Assembly: GCA_044425575.1 (NCBI GenBank) | Contig: JAWXVE010000065.1 | Coordinates: 1 to 12,498 of the forward strand | Length of the DNA: 12,498 nucleotides | DNA from: JAWXVE01 sp044425575 | GTDB lineage: Bacteria; Bacillota; Clostridia; Lachnospirales; Lachnospiraceae | Direction: 5' to 3' | The notes under the pieces: generated by a model | Database searches by the model: none | What the model was told of the DNA's origin: nothing | What the model saw: the letters and a program-made list of their open reading frames with translations, nothing else | Shown here: piece by piece, positions 1 to 7,161 of the stretch | Position numbering within the stretch: the stretch's first letter is position 1 | Layout of the letters: every line of letters starts with the position of its first letter | Made by a program: the position numbers and the translations under genes

Positions 1-1271
1 AACAATTTCCAGATAAAACAGACGCTTCTGATGAGTTGAAGCAAGTACGCGCTACCATTGCATCACTTTATTTCGACTTATACGAAAAGGCATTCTTTGA
101 AAGTATGCATGCCACTATCATTCCACCAGTGGTGAAAATGTTCTTCTACTTTTCCTACTTAGATGAAGATTTATGCGAAATGGAACACGTACAAGAATTA
201 TATTCGATTGCCTCTTTATTAGATGAGCAAGATCATCCTCGCATTTTCACCTTCTACCATTGGCTTACTGCTATTTACCAAGGAAAAGCAGAACCATGTA
301 TGAACGAATTTGAGGTGGATTACACTACTTATATCCAACAATTAAAGGCAACTCACAAAATCGATGCCAGAGAAGCTGCTGATCGATTAGCTGACACAAA
401 TGAAAAGGTACGATATGAACTACAGAATATGTTCCCAAGCGTTATGAAGATTACTTTTGGCTCTGTATCTTCTTATTGTCCTGTACTATCTGAGCATCTC
501 ATTGCCAAGGAATTAGGCCATTCACAGATGACAACGGATAAAATCGATCAAGCTATTCAGAACATACGCACTCTTGATCCAACTGCTTATTATCAAGAGA
601 CTATGTATGAGAATACAGCTTATGATATTCAAAAAGAAGTAATCCACTTAGAATATATCCCTAATGTGATTCTTCTACCAAGTATGGGGATTCGTGGAGT
701 TTTATGGCAAGATATTGAAGGCAGAAAGCGTTCTAGTAGTGCCCGCATTATGGTTCCAATCTTCTATCTATTAGATGTAAATTCCCTCTTTACTCGCATT
801 ACTGGAGAATATCGCTGGCAAATCTGTAAACGTATTCAAGGTTCTAGATGGAATAGTGTTGCTGACCCATCTCTTACAAGTGAATACTGTGATTACATTC
901 AGTTCTACCGCAAGAACAAAGATTTATCTGCCGAAGTAAAAGAACGTATTAAAACAGCACTAGCCCGGGCACGTAACAACTACCGCGAATGCTTTATTCA
1001 AGATTATATCGAATACATTGATTATGAATCAAAAGGTTCTCCTCGATTGAATAAAGTGGCTCGTAAAATTTTATTAACCTACTGCCCGTTCCCACAAGCC
1101 ATTAATAAGAACCTTGCTGTAAACCCGCTGTATACAGATTTATTATCAAAGCAAGATTTAAAGCGCAAGCAAAAGGCTCACCGTTTAACTGTTTTAGAAC
1201 GAAAAATTGCACAATCAGGTCACGCTTTACCTGATGAACTCATTGCAGAACAAGAATTTTATAATTTATAA
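1..1271 (+). CDS. Unidentified protein, 5' end outside window
   Basis: The reading frame is open to the left edge. A TTG at 36 could be read as a start, but the 11 codons before it in frame are all sense and no ribosome binding site precedes it, so the gene most likely begins outside the window. At least 422 codons are present, ending in TAA at 1269-1271. The visible part has no transmembrane segment or signal peptide. It is rich in charged and aromatic residues and looks like a mostly helical cytoplasmic protein. Notable stretches, numbered from the TTG, are IPNVILLPSMGIRGVLWQ (about 209-226) and LTYCPFPQAINKNLAVNPLY (about 345-364), followed by a Lys/Arg-rich helical tail. I do not recognise the family and assign no function. 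The missing N-terminus may hold the diagnostic domain. The tRNA-Trp promoter starts 8 nt after the stop, with no terminator in between. Confidence 0.8.
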   Translation, partial: QFPDKTDASDELKQVRATIASLYFDLYEKAFFESMHATIIPPVVKMFFYFSYLDEDLCEMEHVQELYSIASLLDEQDHPRIFTFYHWLTAIYQGKAEPCMNEFEVDYTTYIQQLKATHKIDAREAADRLADTNEKVRYELQNMFPSVMKITFGSVSSYCPVLSEHLIAKELGHSQMTTDKIDQAIQNIRTLDPTAYYQETMYENTAYDIQKEVIHLEYIPNVILLPSMGIRGVLWQDIEGRKRSSSARIMVPIFYLLDVNSLFTRITGEYRWQICKRIQGSRWNSVADPSLTSEYCDYIQFYRKNKDLSAEVKERIKTALARARNNYRECFIQDYIEYIDYESKGSPRLNKVARKILLTYCPFPQAINKNLAVNPLYTDLLSKQDLKRKQKAHRLTVLERKIAQSGHALPDELIAEQEFYNL

Positions 1272-1279
1272 ATCAACTA

Positions 1280-1308
1280 TTGCACTTGGAATCACTATAT
1301 GTTATAAT
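1280..1308 (+). promoter_or_regulatory. Sigma-A promoter of tRNA-Trp
   Basis: The -35 box TTGCAC (1280-1285) and the -10 box TATAAT (1303-1308) are separated by exactly 17 nt. Transcription would begin near 1315, about 27 nt before the mature 5' end of the tRNA. The match is seen directly; use in the cell is inferred. Confidence 0.8.
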
Positions 1309-1341
1309 CCATTTTGTGGCTTGAAATAGTGGCTCCAATCT

Positions 1342-1412
1342 AGGGGATTGGTCAAGTGGTATGACAGAAGTCTCCAAAACTTTTAGTGGGAGTTCGATTC
1401 TCTCATCCCCTG
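1342..1412 (+). tRNA. tRNA-Trp (anticodon CCA)
   Basis: A complete 71-nt cloverleaf folds here. The acceptor stem AGGGGAT/ATCCCCT has 7 pairs with discriminator G. The D arm is GTCA/TGAC with loop AGTGGTA. The anticodon stem is GAAGT/ACTTT with loop CTCCAAA, giving CCA at 1374-1376. The T arm is GGGAG/CTCTC with loop TTCGATT. Anticodon CCA reads UGG, so this is tRNA-Trp, and the AGGGG...CCCCTG ends are usual for bacterial tRNA-Trp. The 3' CCA is not encoded and must be added by nucleotidyltransferase. It has its own promoter and terminator and is a single-gene unit. Confidence 0.95.
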
Positions 1413-1416
1413 TTAT

Positions 1417-1458
1417 ACAAAAACACCTCATATCATATTTGATATGAGGTGTTTTTGT
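1417..1458. terminator. Bidirectional terminator (tRNA-Trp / melA)
   Basis: A perfect 18-bp inverted repeat (1417-1434 with 1441-1458) encloses a 6-nt loop, ATATTT. The stem core is CACCTCATATC, flanked by A5 on the left and T5 on the right, so each strand carries a U-run. It begins 5 nt after tRNA-Trp and ends 3 nt before the stop of the minus-strand alpha-galactosidase gene, so it can end both transcripts. Confidence 0.9.
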
Positions 1459-1460
1459 GC

Positions 1461-2780
1461 TTAATATCTCGACATATACTCCCCATGGGCTTCAATTAAT
1501 TCATCACACATTGCCTTAATATCCGCGATATTCAACTCTGCTCCTGTATGAGGATCCATCATGGCTGCATAGTAAATATAATTGCGGTCTTTCGTTCTTG
1601 CTGCCTCTATGGTTAAGAGCTGCGGAGTAATATTGCTAAGGTTCATAGCAGCTAATTGCATCGGAAGGTTGCCCACATAGCAAGGTGTTACACCACTGCC
1701 ATCTACCAAACAAGGGACTTCCACACATGCTTCTGTAGGTAAATTAGGAATTAACCCTGTGTTGAGCACATTACCCCCAATCTTATATGGTTCATTGGTT
1801 ACCATTGCTTCCATAATATAAGAAGCGTACTCATGAGAGCGTGCATGAGTAATCTTACCATGATCTAAGATAGCATACCGCTCCTTATCCCATGCTGCTA
1901 TTTGCTTGATACACCTTCTTGGATATTCATCCAAAGGAATGTTATATGCCTCAATCATCTCAGGATAATTCTTCTTAATAAAGAAGGGATTGTACTCTGC
2001 ATTATGCTCACTTGATTCCGTACAGTAATATCCAAAGGTATTAATATACTCATATCTCACCATATCATCGTGTTTCTCTTCCAAATTCTTCTGTAAAGCT
2101 CGTTTGCGAATCTCAGGGTATAGATCATTTCCATCTCGATCCCTTAGCTCAAGTAACCATGCCATGTGATTAATTCCCGCAATTACTTCACGAGAACCTT
2201 CTAGTTTTTCTTCCATTTGGACACCCGTTAAGATAGTCTTAGCACATGTTTGTACACTGTGACAAAGACCCACGGTTTTAATCTTGGTACATTTTTGCAT
2301 ATATCCTGTCAGAATCGCCATAGGATTCGTATAATTGAGAAACCAAGCATCTGGGCACACTTCTTCCATATCTCTTGCAAATTCTTCTAATACTGGAATC
2401 GTTCGCAGTGCCCTCATAATGCCACCAATTCCTAAAGTGTCTGCGATAGTTTGTTGTAAGCCATACTTTCTTGGAATCTCAAAATCCGTTACCGTACAAG
2501 GGTCGTACCCTCCCACTTGAATGGCATTTACCACAAAGTCCGCATCTCGCAACGCTTCTTTTCGATTATCTACTCCTAAAAATGTATGAATTGTTGCACG
2601 TCCTTCATTTACATTTTGATTCATAGCATCTAAGATGATTTTCGACTCTTTTAACCGTTCCTCATCAATATCATACAATGCCATATATGCTTGTTGTAAA
2701 ACTGGTGTACACATGCAATCCCCTAATACATTCCGCATAAATACAGTACTTCCAGCGCCCGTAAATGTAATCTTAATCAT
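1461..2780 (-). CDS. melA: GH4 alpha-galactosidase (MelA-like)
   Basis: This glycoside hydrolase family 4 enzyme probably hydrolyses alpha-galactosides such as melibiose in the cytoplasm. GH4 uses an unusual redox mechanism with NAD+ and a divalent metal. The 439-residue protein begins with a Rossmann nucleotide motif, TGAGST (7-12). It carries CHSV at 173-176, the family's diagnostic metal-binding Cys-His motif in the form typical of alpha-galactosidases, then GINHMAW (202-208) and TESSEH (254-259). DTLGIGGIMRALRTIP (114-129) closely resembles E. coli MelA, and the length is normal. An in-frame ATG 16 codons upstream exists, but the start at 2778-2780 is chosen because AGGAGG lies 7 nt before it and the Rossmann strand begins right after. 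It is divergent from an AraC-type gene, the likely regulator. No transporter or other sugar gene is in the window. Substrate specificity within GH4 is inferred from the motif. Confidence 0.92.
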   Translation of the reverse strand: MIKITFTGAGSTVFMRNVLGDCMCTPVLQQAYMALYDIDEERLKESKIILDAMNQNVNEGRATIHTFLGVDNRKEALRDADFVVNAIQVGGYDPCTVTDFEIPRKYGLQQTIADTLGIGGIMRALRTIPVLEEFARDMEEVCPDAWFLNYTNPMAILTGYMQKCTKIKTVGLCHSVQTCAKTILTGVQMEEKLEGSREVIAGINHMAWLLELRDRDGNDLYPEIRKRALQKNLEEKHDDMVRYEYINTFGYYCTESSEHNAEYNPFFIKKNYPEMIEAYNIPLDEYPRRCIKQIAAWDKERYAILDHGKITHARSHEYASYIMEAMVTNEPYKIGGNVLNTGLIPNLPTEACVEVPCLVDGSGVTPCYVGNLPMQLAAMNLSNITPQLLTIEAARTKDRNYIYYAAMMDPHTGAELNIADIKAMCDELIEAHGEYMSRY

Positions 2781-2787
2781 ACCTTTT

Positions 2788-2793
2788 CCTCCT
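2788..2793 (-). promoter_or_regulatory. Ribosome binding site deciding the melA start
   Basis: The minus strand reads AGGAGG, then 7 nt, then ATG (2780-2778). This perfect Shine-Dalgarno favours the 439-residue form over the in-frame upstream ATG at 2828, which has no such site before it. Confidence 0.85.
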
Positions 2794-2821
2794 AGTCCTT
2801 TTCTCATGCTCTTGCATTTTA

Positions 2822-2838
2822 TATACATGCATTGTATA
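2822..2838. repeat. Palindrome in the melA/araC intergenic region
   Basis: The sequence TATACA-TGCAT-TGTATA is a 6-bp inverted repeat with a 5-nt centre. It lies 42 nt upstream of the melA start and overlaps the best -10 candidate on the minus strand, TACAAT (2831-2836). That -10 has no good -35 at 16-18 nt, which is common at activator-dependent promoters. It could be an operator, but a chance AT-rich palindrome is also possible. Confidence 0.35.
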
Positions 2839-2934
2839 ATTTTACCACCTTATTTTCTATGGTTATTGTTTCCTATTAATTGTTAAAATGTTGTTTAATC
2901 ATGCAGAAGATATACTATGCTAAAGGAGAGACTT

Positions 2935-3738
2935 ATGAGCACTACACAATCTATCACCATATTCTACACTGGAAAAGAGCAATGTTGCAAAAATCACTCT
3001 TTTGGTCCTGCCATCCGCCCTAATTACTTACTCCATGTAATTCTAGATGGGTGCGGAACTTATGAAGTGAACCATCAACAGTACCACCTGCACCGAGGAG
3101 ATTGCTTCCTTATTCATCCAAACGAAACCACGGTGTATACTGCTGATTCCACCAACCCTTGGTCCTACGCATGGGTATCTTTTGACGGCTACGAAATATC
3201 GTCTATCTTGGAGAATACAGGGTTTACATCCTTACAGGGAAATCACTACACTTGCAAGCCAAACCATACGGATGAATTTATTGACAGAATGTTAGCACTT
3301 GTAGATACTGCTGCCACAGGTCACCACAATGAATACGAATCACTTAGTCTATTCTATGGACTTTGTGCCACTTTATATAGCAGCACGGAAAAGGCAAATA
3401 ATCCTAACGAGGAAACTTATCTGCTAACAGCTTATAATTATATAATTCGTAACTATATGAATGATATAAAAGTGCAAGATATTGCACATGAAGTGGGAAT
3501 TGATCGCACATATCTATATAAGATTTTTCGTAAATTAGAAAACTGCTCACCGAAACAGTTCCTCACCAACTTACGAATTAAGGCTAGTATGAATCTATTG
3601 GCTGATTCGCAGTATAGTATTACACAAGTTGCTTATTATAGCGGATTTCAAGATTCCACTTCTTTCTGCCATCATTTTAAAAAGCACACTAATATGACCC
3701 CTAGACAATATCGAATCTATCAACAACCCATTGGATAA
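2935..3738 (+). CDS. AraC-family transcriptional regulator
   Basis: This 267-residue regulator has an N-terminal cupin-like sugar-sensing and dimerisation domain, about residues 30-100, with GTYEVNHQQYHLHRGDCFLI (41-60) typical of the AraC arm. The C-terminal AraC/XylS DNA-binding domain (about 165-262) carries two helix-turn-helix units: IKVQDIAHEVGIDRTYLYKI (178-197) and ITQVAYYSGFQDSTSFCHHF (229-248), the latter followed by the family hallmark MTPRQYR. The start at 2935 is preferred over the in-frame ATG at 2917 because AGGAG (2924-2928) lies 6 nt before it. It is transcribed divergently from the GH4 alpha-galactosidase gene with 154 nt between the starts, which suggests an activator of that gene responding to an alpha-galactoside, like MsmR, RafR or MelR. 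The inducer is inferred. Confidence 0.88.
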   Translation: MSTTQSITIFYTGKEQCCKNHSFGPAIRPNYLLHVILDGCGTYEVNHQQYHLHRGDCFLIHPNETTVYTADSTNPWSYAWVSFDGYEISSILENTGFTSLQGNHYTCKPNHTDEFIDRMLALVDTAATGHHNEYESLSLFYGLCATLYSSTEKANNPNEETYLLTAYNYIIRNYMNDIKVQDIAHEVGIDRTYLYKIFRKLENCSPKQFLTNLRIKASMNLLADSQYSITQVAYYSGFQDSTSFCHHFKKHTNMTPRQYRIYQQPIG

Positions 3739-3774
3739 AATCAGCTACAAGAATATCGCCAAGCAATAAAATAA

Positions 3775-3822
3775 ATCCGAACCAATCGCCGACAATTACT
3801 ACCTGCCGTGTTTGGTTCGGAT
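3775..3822. terminator. Long-loop inverted repeat, shared terminator of araC and tRNA-Leu
   Basis: ATCCGAACCAA (3775-3785) pairs perfectly with TTGGTTCGGAT (3812-3822), an 11-bp stem with a 26-nt loop. On the minus strand it starts 14 nt after tRNA-Leu and is followed by the T-rich TTATTTTATT. On the plus strand it starts 37 nt after the araC stop. It lies between convergent genes, so a bidirectional terminator is likely, although the loop is longer than usual. Confidence 0.6.
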
Positions 3823-3835
3823 TATATTTATCAAC

Positions 3836-3919
3836 TGCGCAAGATGGGACTTGAACCCACACGTCGTTTCCAACACTAGATCCTTAGTCTAGCCTGTCTG
3901 CCAATTCCAGCACTCGCGC
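3836..3919 (-). tRNA. tRNA-Leu (anticodon AAG)
   Basis: This is an 84-nt class II tRNA. The acceptor stem GCGCGAG/CTTGCGC has 7 pairs including one G-U, with discriminator A. The D region GCTGGAATTGGCAGACAGGC is typical of tRNA-Leu. The anticodon stem is CTAGA/TCTAG with loop CTAAGGA, giving anticodon AAG (plus strand 3883-3885). A long variable arm is closed by a GAAA loop, and the T loop is TTCAAGT. Long variable arm and discriminator A both fit leucine. AAG reads CUU directly. The 3' CCA is not encoded. It lies in the same direction as the upstream chemotaxis gene but has its own promoter. Confidence 0.93.
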
Positions 3920-3939
3920 ATAAGATTAATAACTTAATT

Positions 3940-3968
3940 AGAATATCAAATACGGATAGAAAAGTCAA
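3940..3968 (-). promoter_or_regulatory. Sigma-A promoter of tRNA-Leu
   Basis: On the minus strand TTGACT (3968-3963), a 17-nt spacer and TATTCT (3945-3940) place a start near 3933, about 14 nt before the tRNA 5' end. The -35 matches 5 of 6 and the -10 matches 4 of 6 consensus bases. No terminator is evident between the chemotaxis gene stop at 4002 and this promoter, so some read-through into the tRNA is possible. Confidence 0.65.
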
Positions 3969-4001
3969 GCACAATAGCACCTAACTTTTCTAGTTGAAGT
4001 C

Positions 4002-5984
4002 TTATAATGCAAACTTATTTAAAACATCCATCAATGTATGTGAATTCTCAATTAGCTCTAGACTTGTTGAAGAACTTTCTTCACTTGTACGTGTATTTTG
4101 ACTTACTACTGTGGAAATTTGTACAATACTAGCATTGATTTCTTCTAAGGATTGTGCCTGCAAATTAATCTGTTCCACAATGCTTTGTATTGATTCTGTA
4201 GATACTCCATAACGACGTCTTACATCTCCCAAGGTGCTAGATGTTAGCCCAGCTAAAGAAACGCCCTCTCGTACAGCCTTAGTGGAACTGTCAATTAATA
4301 CCGTTGTATTACTTACTGCGTCTGCACTTTGGGTTGCCAATAATCGAACTTGATCTGCTACTACAGCAAATCCTTTGCCAGACTCTCCTGCTCTTGCTGC
4401 TTCAATAGCTGCATTTAATGCTAAAAGATTAGTCTGGTATGCAATTCCACTAATTGTACTAACGATCTTAGTAATTTCTTCAGAATGAGTTGCAATCTCT
4501 GACATAGTACCCATTAACTGCTCCATATATGTAGACGCTTCTGTAAGCTTCTCACCTGCACTATCAGATGCTCCAAGGGCTTCCTTTGTATTATCTGCAA
4601 TGTGATTGATATTCGTTGAGATACCCCCAATATTATCAGACAAATAATCCACCGCACGTGCTTGTTCCGAAGCTCCTTCCGATAATTCATTGGCTACCAC
4701 TGCAATACGGTCCGAACTTAACGAAACTTTATCAGAAACCGCGATAACATCGCCTATCAATTGACGAAAAGCAAACTTAATAGATTCTACCGAATCCTGT
4801 AATTGTCCAAAATCACCTGCATATCTGGTTTCATTTTCTGTAAATGCCATATTCCCATGAGACAATTCTCCAAGGCGTGTTCCAATATCACCAATAATAT
4901 AATTAAAACTAGAAATCAAATCACTTAACTCTTGTGATAATGTAGCAAGCTCATCTTCTCCTTCTACTAAATCTACTTCACTTAATAAATCTCCTTCTGC
5001 GAGTTTACCAATTCGTTCAGTCAACCCGATAATAGGAGTTGCAATGCGTTCTCCACTTTTTGAAGCCGTTGCGATTCCAAAGAATACCATAATTCCTGCA
5101 ATTAGAACAATAATAATTGTTCCAATCATTGTTGAGAATAAAAAGTCATTTTGACTAGCAGTTACCGCAATACTCCAACCATCACTACCTGGAATCGTGG
5201 TATATGCTTGTATCACAGAGTTCGTTCCATCATTATAATCCGTTACGCCTGCTTCGCCTTCTACTATCTTCTGTTCAACTTTTGCTAATTTTGTAACACT
5301 ACTACTTACCTGTTGTGTTTCTATCATTTGGATATGGTTTGTTTCACTTAATACTAGTTCATTATCTGGATGGGCAATAACTGTACCATCTTTATCTAAA
5401 ATATACGCATATCCATCTGAACCTATCGCTACATTCTCAATAATGGAAGTTAAAATATTTGCGTCGCATTTAAAATATAGTACTGCTGTAATTGTATCAC
5501 CTTGAAATACTGGGGATGATACTACGATATAGGTTCCTGTTCCATCTTCCGTTATGTATGGTGTAGACATATAAGGGTAACCATATAAGGCACCTTGAAA
5601 AAACGATTCTCTCGAAAAGTCTTCACCTGTCAATTCATTCACACCATCCATATTAAGCAACCCGCCATCAATCATGTAGTATGCTGCAACTTTTTCATCA
5701 ATAACACTTTGTTTCGACTCTATTGACATTGATTCGTCGCTAAAAATATCAGCCGTCGCTATTTCACCAATGGTATAAGTATACGTACTAATTGTATTTT
5801 GTGCTGCAGCAGCACCTACTTGTACTGTTTCTTGCATCGTACTCTTCAAAGTTAATTGTGTCGATACTAGTAATGTTACAACCGCTGTAATTCCTATGAA
5901 AAGCACTGTCATAAGTAAAGGTAATAAAATTGATAATAACACTTTTGATTTAATATTCTTAAAATGTAATTGGAATATACGCAT
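4002..5984 (-). CDS. Methyl-accepting chemotaxis protein (dCache_1, HAMP, MCP signal)
   Basis: This 660-residue membrane chemoreceptor senses a small extracellular ligand and controls CheA/CheW. A first transmembrane helix (about 16-42) is followed by an extracellular double-Cache region (about 45-280). That region contains DFSRESFFQGAL (122-133), YIVVSSPVF (152-160) and DGYAYILDKDGTVIAHPD (190-207), typical of dCache_1 sensors of amino acids, sugars or purines. A second transmembrane helix (about 283-304) leads into HAMP (about 305-360) and a coiled-coil signalling domain. The hairpin tip, about 512-545, includes IAYQTNLLALNAAIEAARAG, nearly the family consensus. There is no C-terminal NWETF-type CheR/CheB tether, as is common in Clostridia. 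The start is supported by AAGGAG (5992-5997) 7 nt upstream. The ligand cannot be read from the sequence. It is divergent from a FliD-like gene, consistent with a motility context. Confidence 0.95.
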   Translation of the reverse strand: MRIFQLHFKNIKSKVLLSILLPLLMTVLFIGITAVVTLLVSTQLTLKSTMQETVQVGAAAAQNTISTYTYTIGEIATADIFSDESMSIESKQSVIDEKVAAYYMIDGGLLNMDGVNELTGEDFSRESFFQGALYGYPYMSTPYITEDGTGTYIVVSSPVFQGDTITAVLYFKCDANILTSIIENVAIGSDGYAYILDKDGTVIAHPDNELVLSETNHIQMIETQQVSSSVTKLAKVEQKIVEGEAGVTDYNDGTNSVIQAYTTIPGSDGWSIAVTASQNDFLFSTMIGTIIIVLIAGIMVFFGIATASKSGERIATPIIGLTERIGKLAEGDLLSEVDLVEGEDELATLSQELSDLISSFNYIIGDIGTRLGELSHGNMAFTENETRYAGDFGQLQDSVESIKFAFRQLIGDVIAVSDKVSLSSDRIAVVANELSEGASEQARAVDYLSDNIGGISTNINHIADNTKEALGASDSAGEKLTEASTYMEQLMGTMSEIATHSEEITKIVSTISGIAYQTNLLALNAAIEAARAGESGKGFAVVADQVRLLATQSADAVSNTTVLIDSSTKAVREGVSLAGLTSSTLGDVRRRYGVSTESIQSIVEQINLQAQSLEEINASIVQISTVVSQNTRTSEESSSTSLELIENSHTLMDVLNKFAL

Positions 5985-6024
5985 ATCATTTCTCCTTTTC
6001 AGTCCACTTCATGATTCCATAGCT

Positions 6025-6053
6025 ATTCTACTCCTTTCGTACAAAATGTGCAA
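6025..6053 (-). promoter_or_regulatory. Sigma-A promoter of the chemoreceptor gene
   Basis: On the minus strand TTGCAC (6053-6048), 17 nt and TAGAAT (6030-6025) predict a start near 6018 and a leader of about 34 nt. The -10 matches 5 of 6. No sigma-28-type -10 (CCGATAT) was seen on this strand of the intergenic region. Confidence 0.6.
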
Positions 6054-6133
6054 TCACAACTTTCTGAATTGATCATTTTATTATGAATACTTGAGATGCC
6101 ACAGTAAAGTTCACAGATATTTAACAAATTCTC

Positions 6134-6162
6134 TTGATTTTACCCATATTTTTAGGTATAAT
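6134..6162 (+). promoter_or_regulatory. Sigma-A promoter upstream of the FliD-like gene
   Basis: TTGATT (6134-6139), 17 nt and a perfect TATAAT (6157-6162) predict transcription from about 6169, giving a leader of roughly 79 nt. It lies just upstream of a second, sigma-28-type promoter. Confidence 0.6.
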
Positions 6163-6166
6163 GCTA

Positions 6167-6194
6167 TTAAGTTTAAGTATTTTCCAACCGATAA
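6167..6194 (+). promoter_or_regulatory. Sigma-28 (SigD/FliA)-type promoter of the FliD-like gene
   Basis: TTAAGTTT (6167-6174) matches 7 of 8 bases of the sigma-28 -35 consensus TAAAGTTT. ACCGATAA (6187-6194) matches 7 of 8 of the -10 consensus GCCGATAA. The gap between the two blocks is 12 nt, one more than the enterobacterial 11 but within the range known for B. subtilis SigD. Sigma-28 drives late flagellar genes, so this supports a filament-stage role for the next gene. Confidence 0.55.
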
Positions 6195-6247
6195 TAAAGA
6201 TATCAATAATAACTAAGTAAACGAATTATAAGAATCGAGGTGTTTTT

Positions 6248-7081
6248 ATGACAATATCTAGTAGTAACGGTGTAGATTATAGTGCATTGTTTAGTTCATT
6301 AAATACAAGTTCTAGCTCAAGTTCAAGTACCTTATATGATTTAATGACTAGTATTGATTTTACAGAATTGAATTCCATTCGAAGCGGAACCTACAAGATG
6401 GCTCTTGATGCCTACTATGGCAATAGCTCTTCTTCTGTTTCTGTAAGTGATGGCACTGTTTCCTTTAGCGAAGATGCAAGTTCTTCTTCAACAGAGACTT
6501 ATCTTACAGAAAGTGAGACAGAAGAATTAACACAGTACCAAGACATTCAAGAGACTAGTAGCACATTAGCTGCAAGTGCAGATAAATTATTATCAACTGA
6601 CTATGGTGCTGTTTTTGAAGAGACGAATATTATTACGCAAGATGAAGATGGTGTTGGAACATTGACTCGTGGTTACGATGTAGATGCAATCTATGATGAG
6701 ATTAGCACATTTGTATCAAGCTACAATGAGTTAGTTACTTCTGCTAGTAGTACTTCTTCTAGTTCTTTAAATAGTCAAGTATCTAATATGGTAGATATTA
6801 TGGAATCCTACGCTTCAACTTTAGAAGGTTATGGCATTACCATGAATGAAGATAATACGCTTTCTGTTGATGAAGAAACATTTAAGGCTTCTGATATGGA
6901 ATCTGTAAAGGATACATTCGCTTCCTCATATTCCATTGGTTCACGGATTTCAGATTCTGCAACTTATGTGAATAACCTTGCTTCATATGAAGTTACCAAA
7001 GCTACTTCATATGGATATAGTTCTTCTGCAACTTACGACGATGTTTTTAGCAGTGGCAATCTATACGATAGTTTATTCTAA
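6248..7081 (+). CDS. Ser-rich FliD-like protein, probably flagellum-exported
   Basis: This 277-residue protein is 23% serine and contains no Cys, Trp, His or Pro, a composition typical of axial flagellar proteins. It has no signal peptide or membrane helix. The N-terminal half is low-complexity Ser/Thr with one ordered-looking stretch, IRSGTYKMALDAYYG (44-58). The C-terminal half resembles the FliD (HAP2) C-terminal domain: a helix with FVSSYNELV (155-163), then YGITMNEDNTLSVDEETF (195-212), then a segment ending in F before a Gly (224-231). Full FliD is usually much longer, so this is a short relative or paralogue, not the cap protein itself. The start has GAGGTG (6237-6242) 5 nt upstream. 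Two promoters, including a sigma-28-type one, precede it and a strong terminator follows, so it is monocistronic. Its job is unknown; secretion through the flagellar apparatus is inferred. Confidence 0.75.
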   Translation: MTISSSNGVDYSALFSSLNTSSSSSSSTLYDLMTSIDFTELNSIRSGTYKMALDAYYGNSSSSVSVSDGTVSFSEDASSSSTETYLTESETEELTQYQDIQETSSTLAASADKLLSTDYGAVFEETNIITQDEDGVGTLTRGYDVDAIYDEISTFVSSYNELVTSASSTSSSSLNSQVSNMVDIMESYASTLEGYGITMNEDNTLSVDEETFKASDMESVKDTFASSYSIGSRISDSATYVNNLASYEVTKATSYGYSSSATYDDVFSSGNLYDSLF

Positions 7082-7097
7082 TGATACAAGATACATA

Positions 7098-7142
7098 ACA
7101 ATAGAAAAGAAACGAGTCATAGACTCGTTTCTTTTCTATTGT
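7098..7142. terminator. Bidirectional terminator (FliD-like / pyrG)
   Basis: A perfect 21-bp inverted repeat (7098-7118 with 7122-7142) surrounds a 3-nt loop, ATA. The stem core AAACGAGTC/GACTCGTTT is followed by T-rich sequence on both strands. It lies 16 nt after the FliD-like stop and 19 nt after the pyrG stop on the other strand, between two convergent genes. Confidence 0.9.
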
Positions 7143-7161
7143 ATTTTCCTATTATATTTAC

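Noticed and set aside
2911..2916. TATACT as a -10 box for the AraC gene
   Set aside because: No -35 box lies at 16-18 nt, and transcription would begin on top of the ribosome site. The promoter of this gene remains unassigned.
2917..2934. ATG at 2917 as the start of the AraC regulator
   Set aside because: The codons between 2917 and 2935 contain the AAAGGAG ribosome site for the ATG at 2935, and nothing suitable precedes 2917.
6008..6020. Tiny ORF (Met-Glu-Ser) upstream of the chemoreceptor start
   Set aside because: Its ATG coincides with the predicted start of transcription, and its AAAGGAG lies within the promoter, so it is probably not translated.
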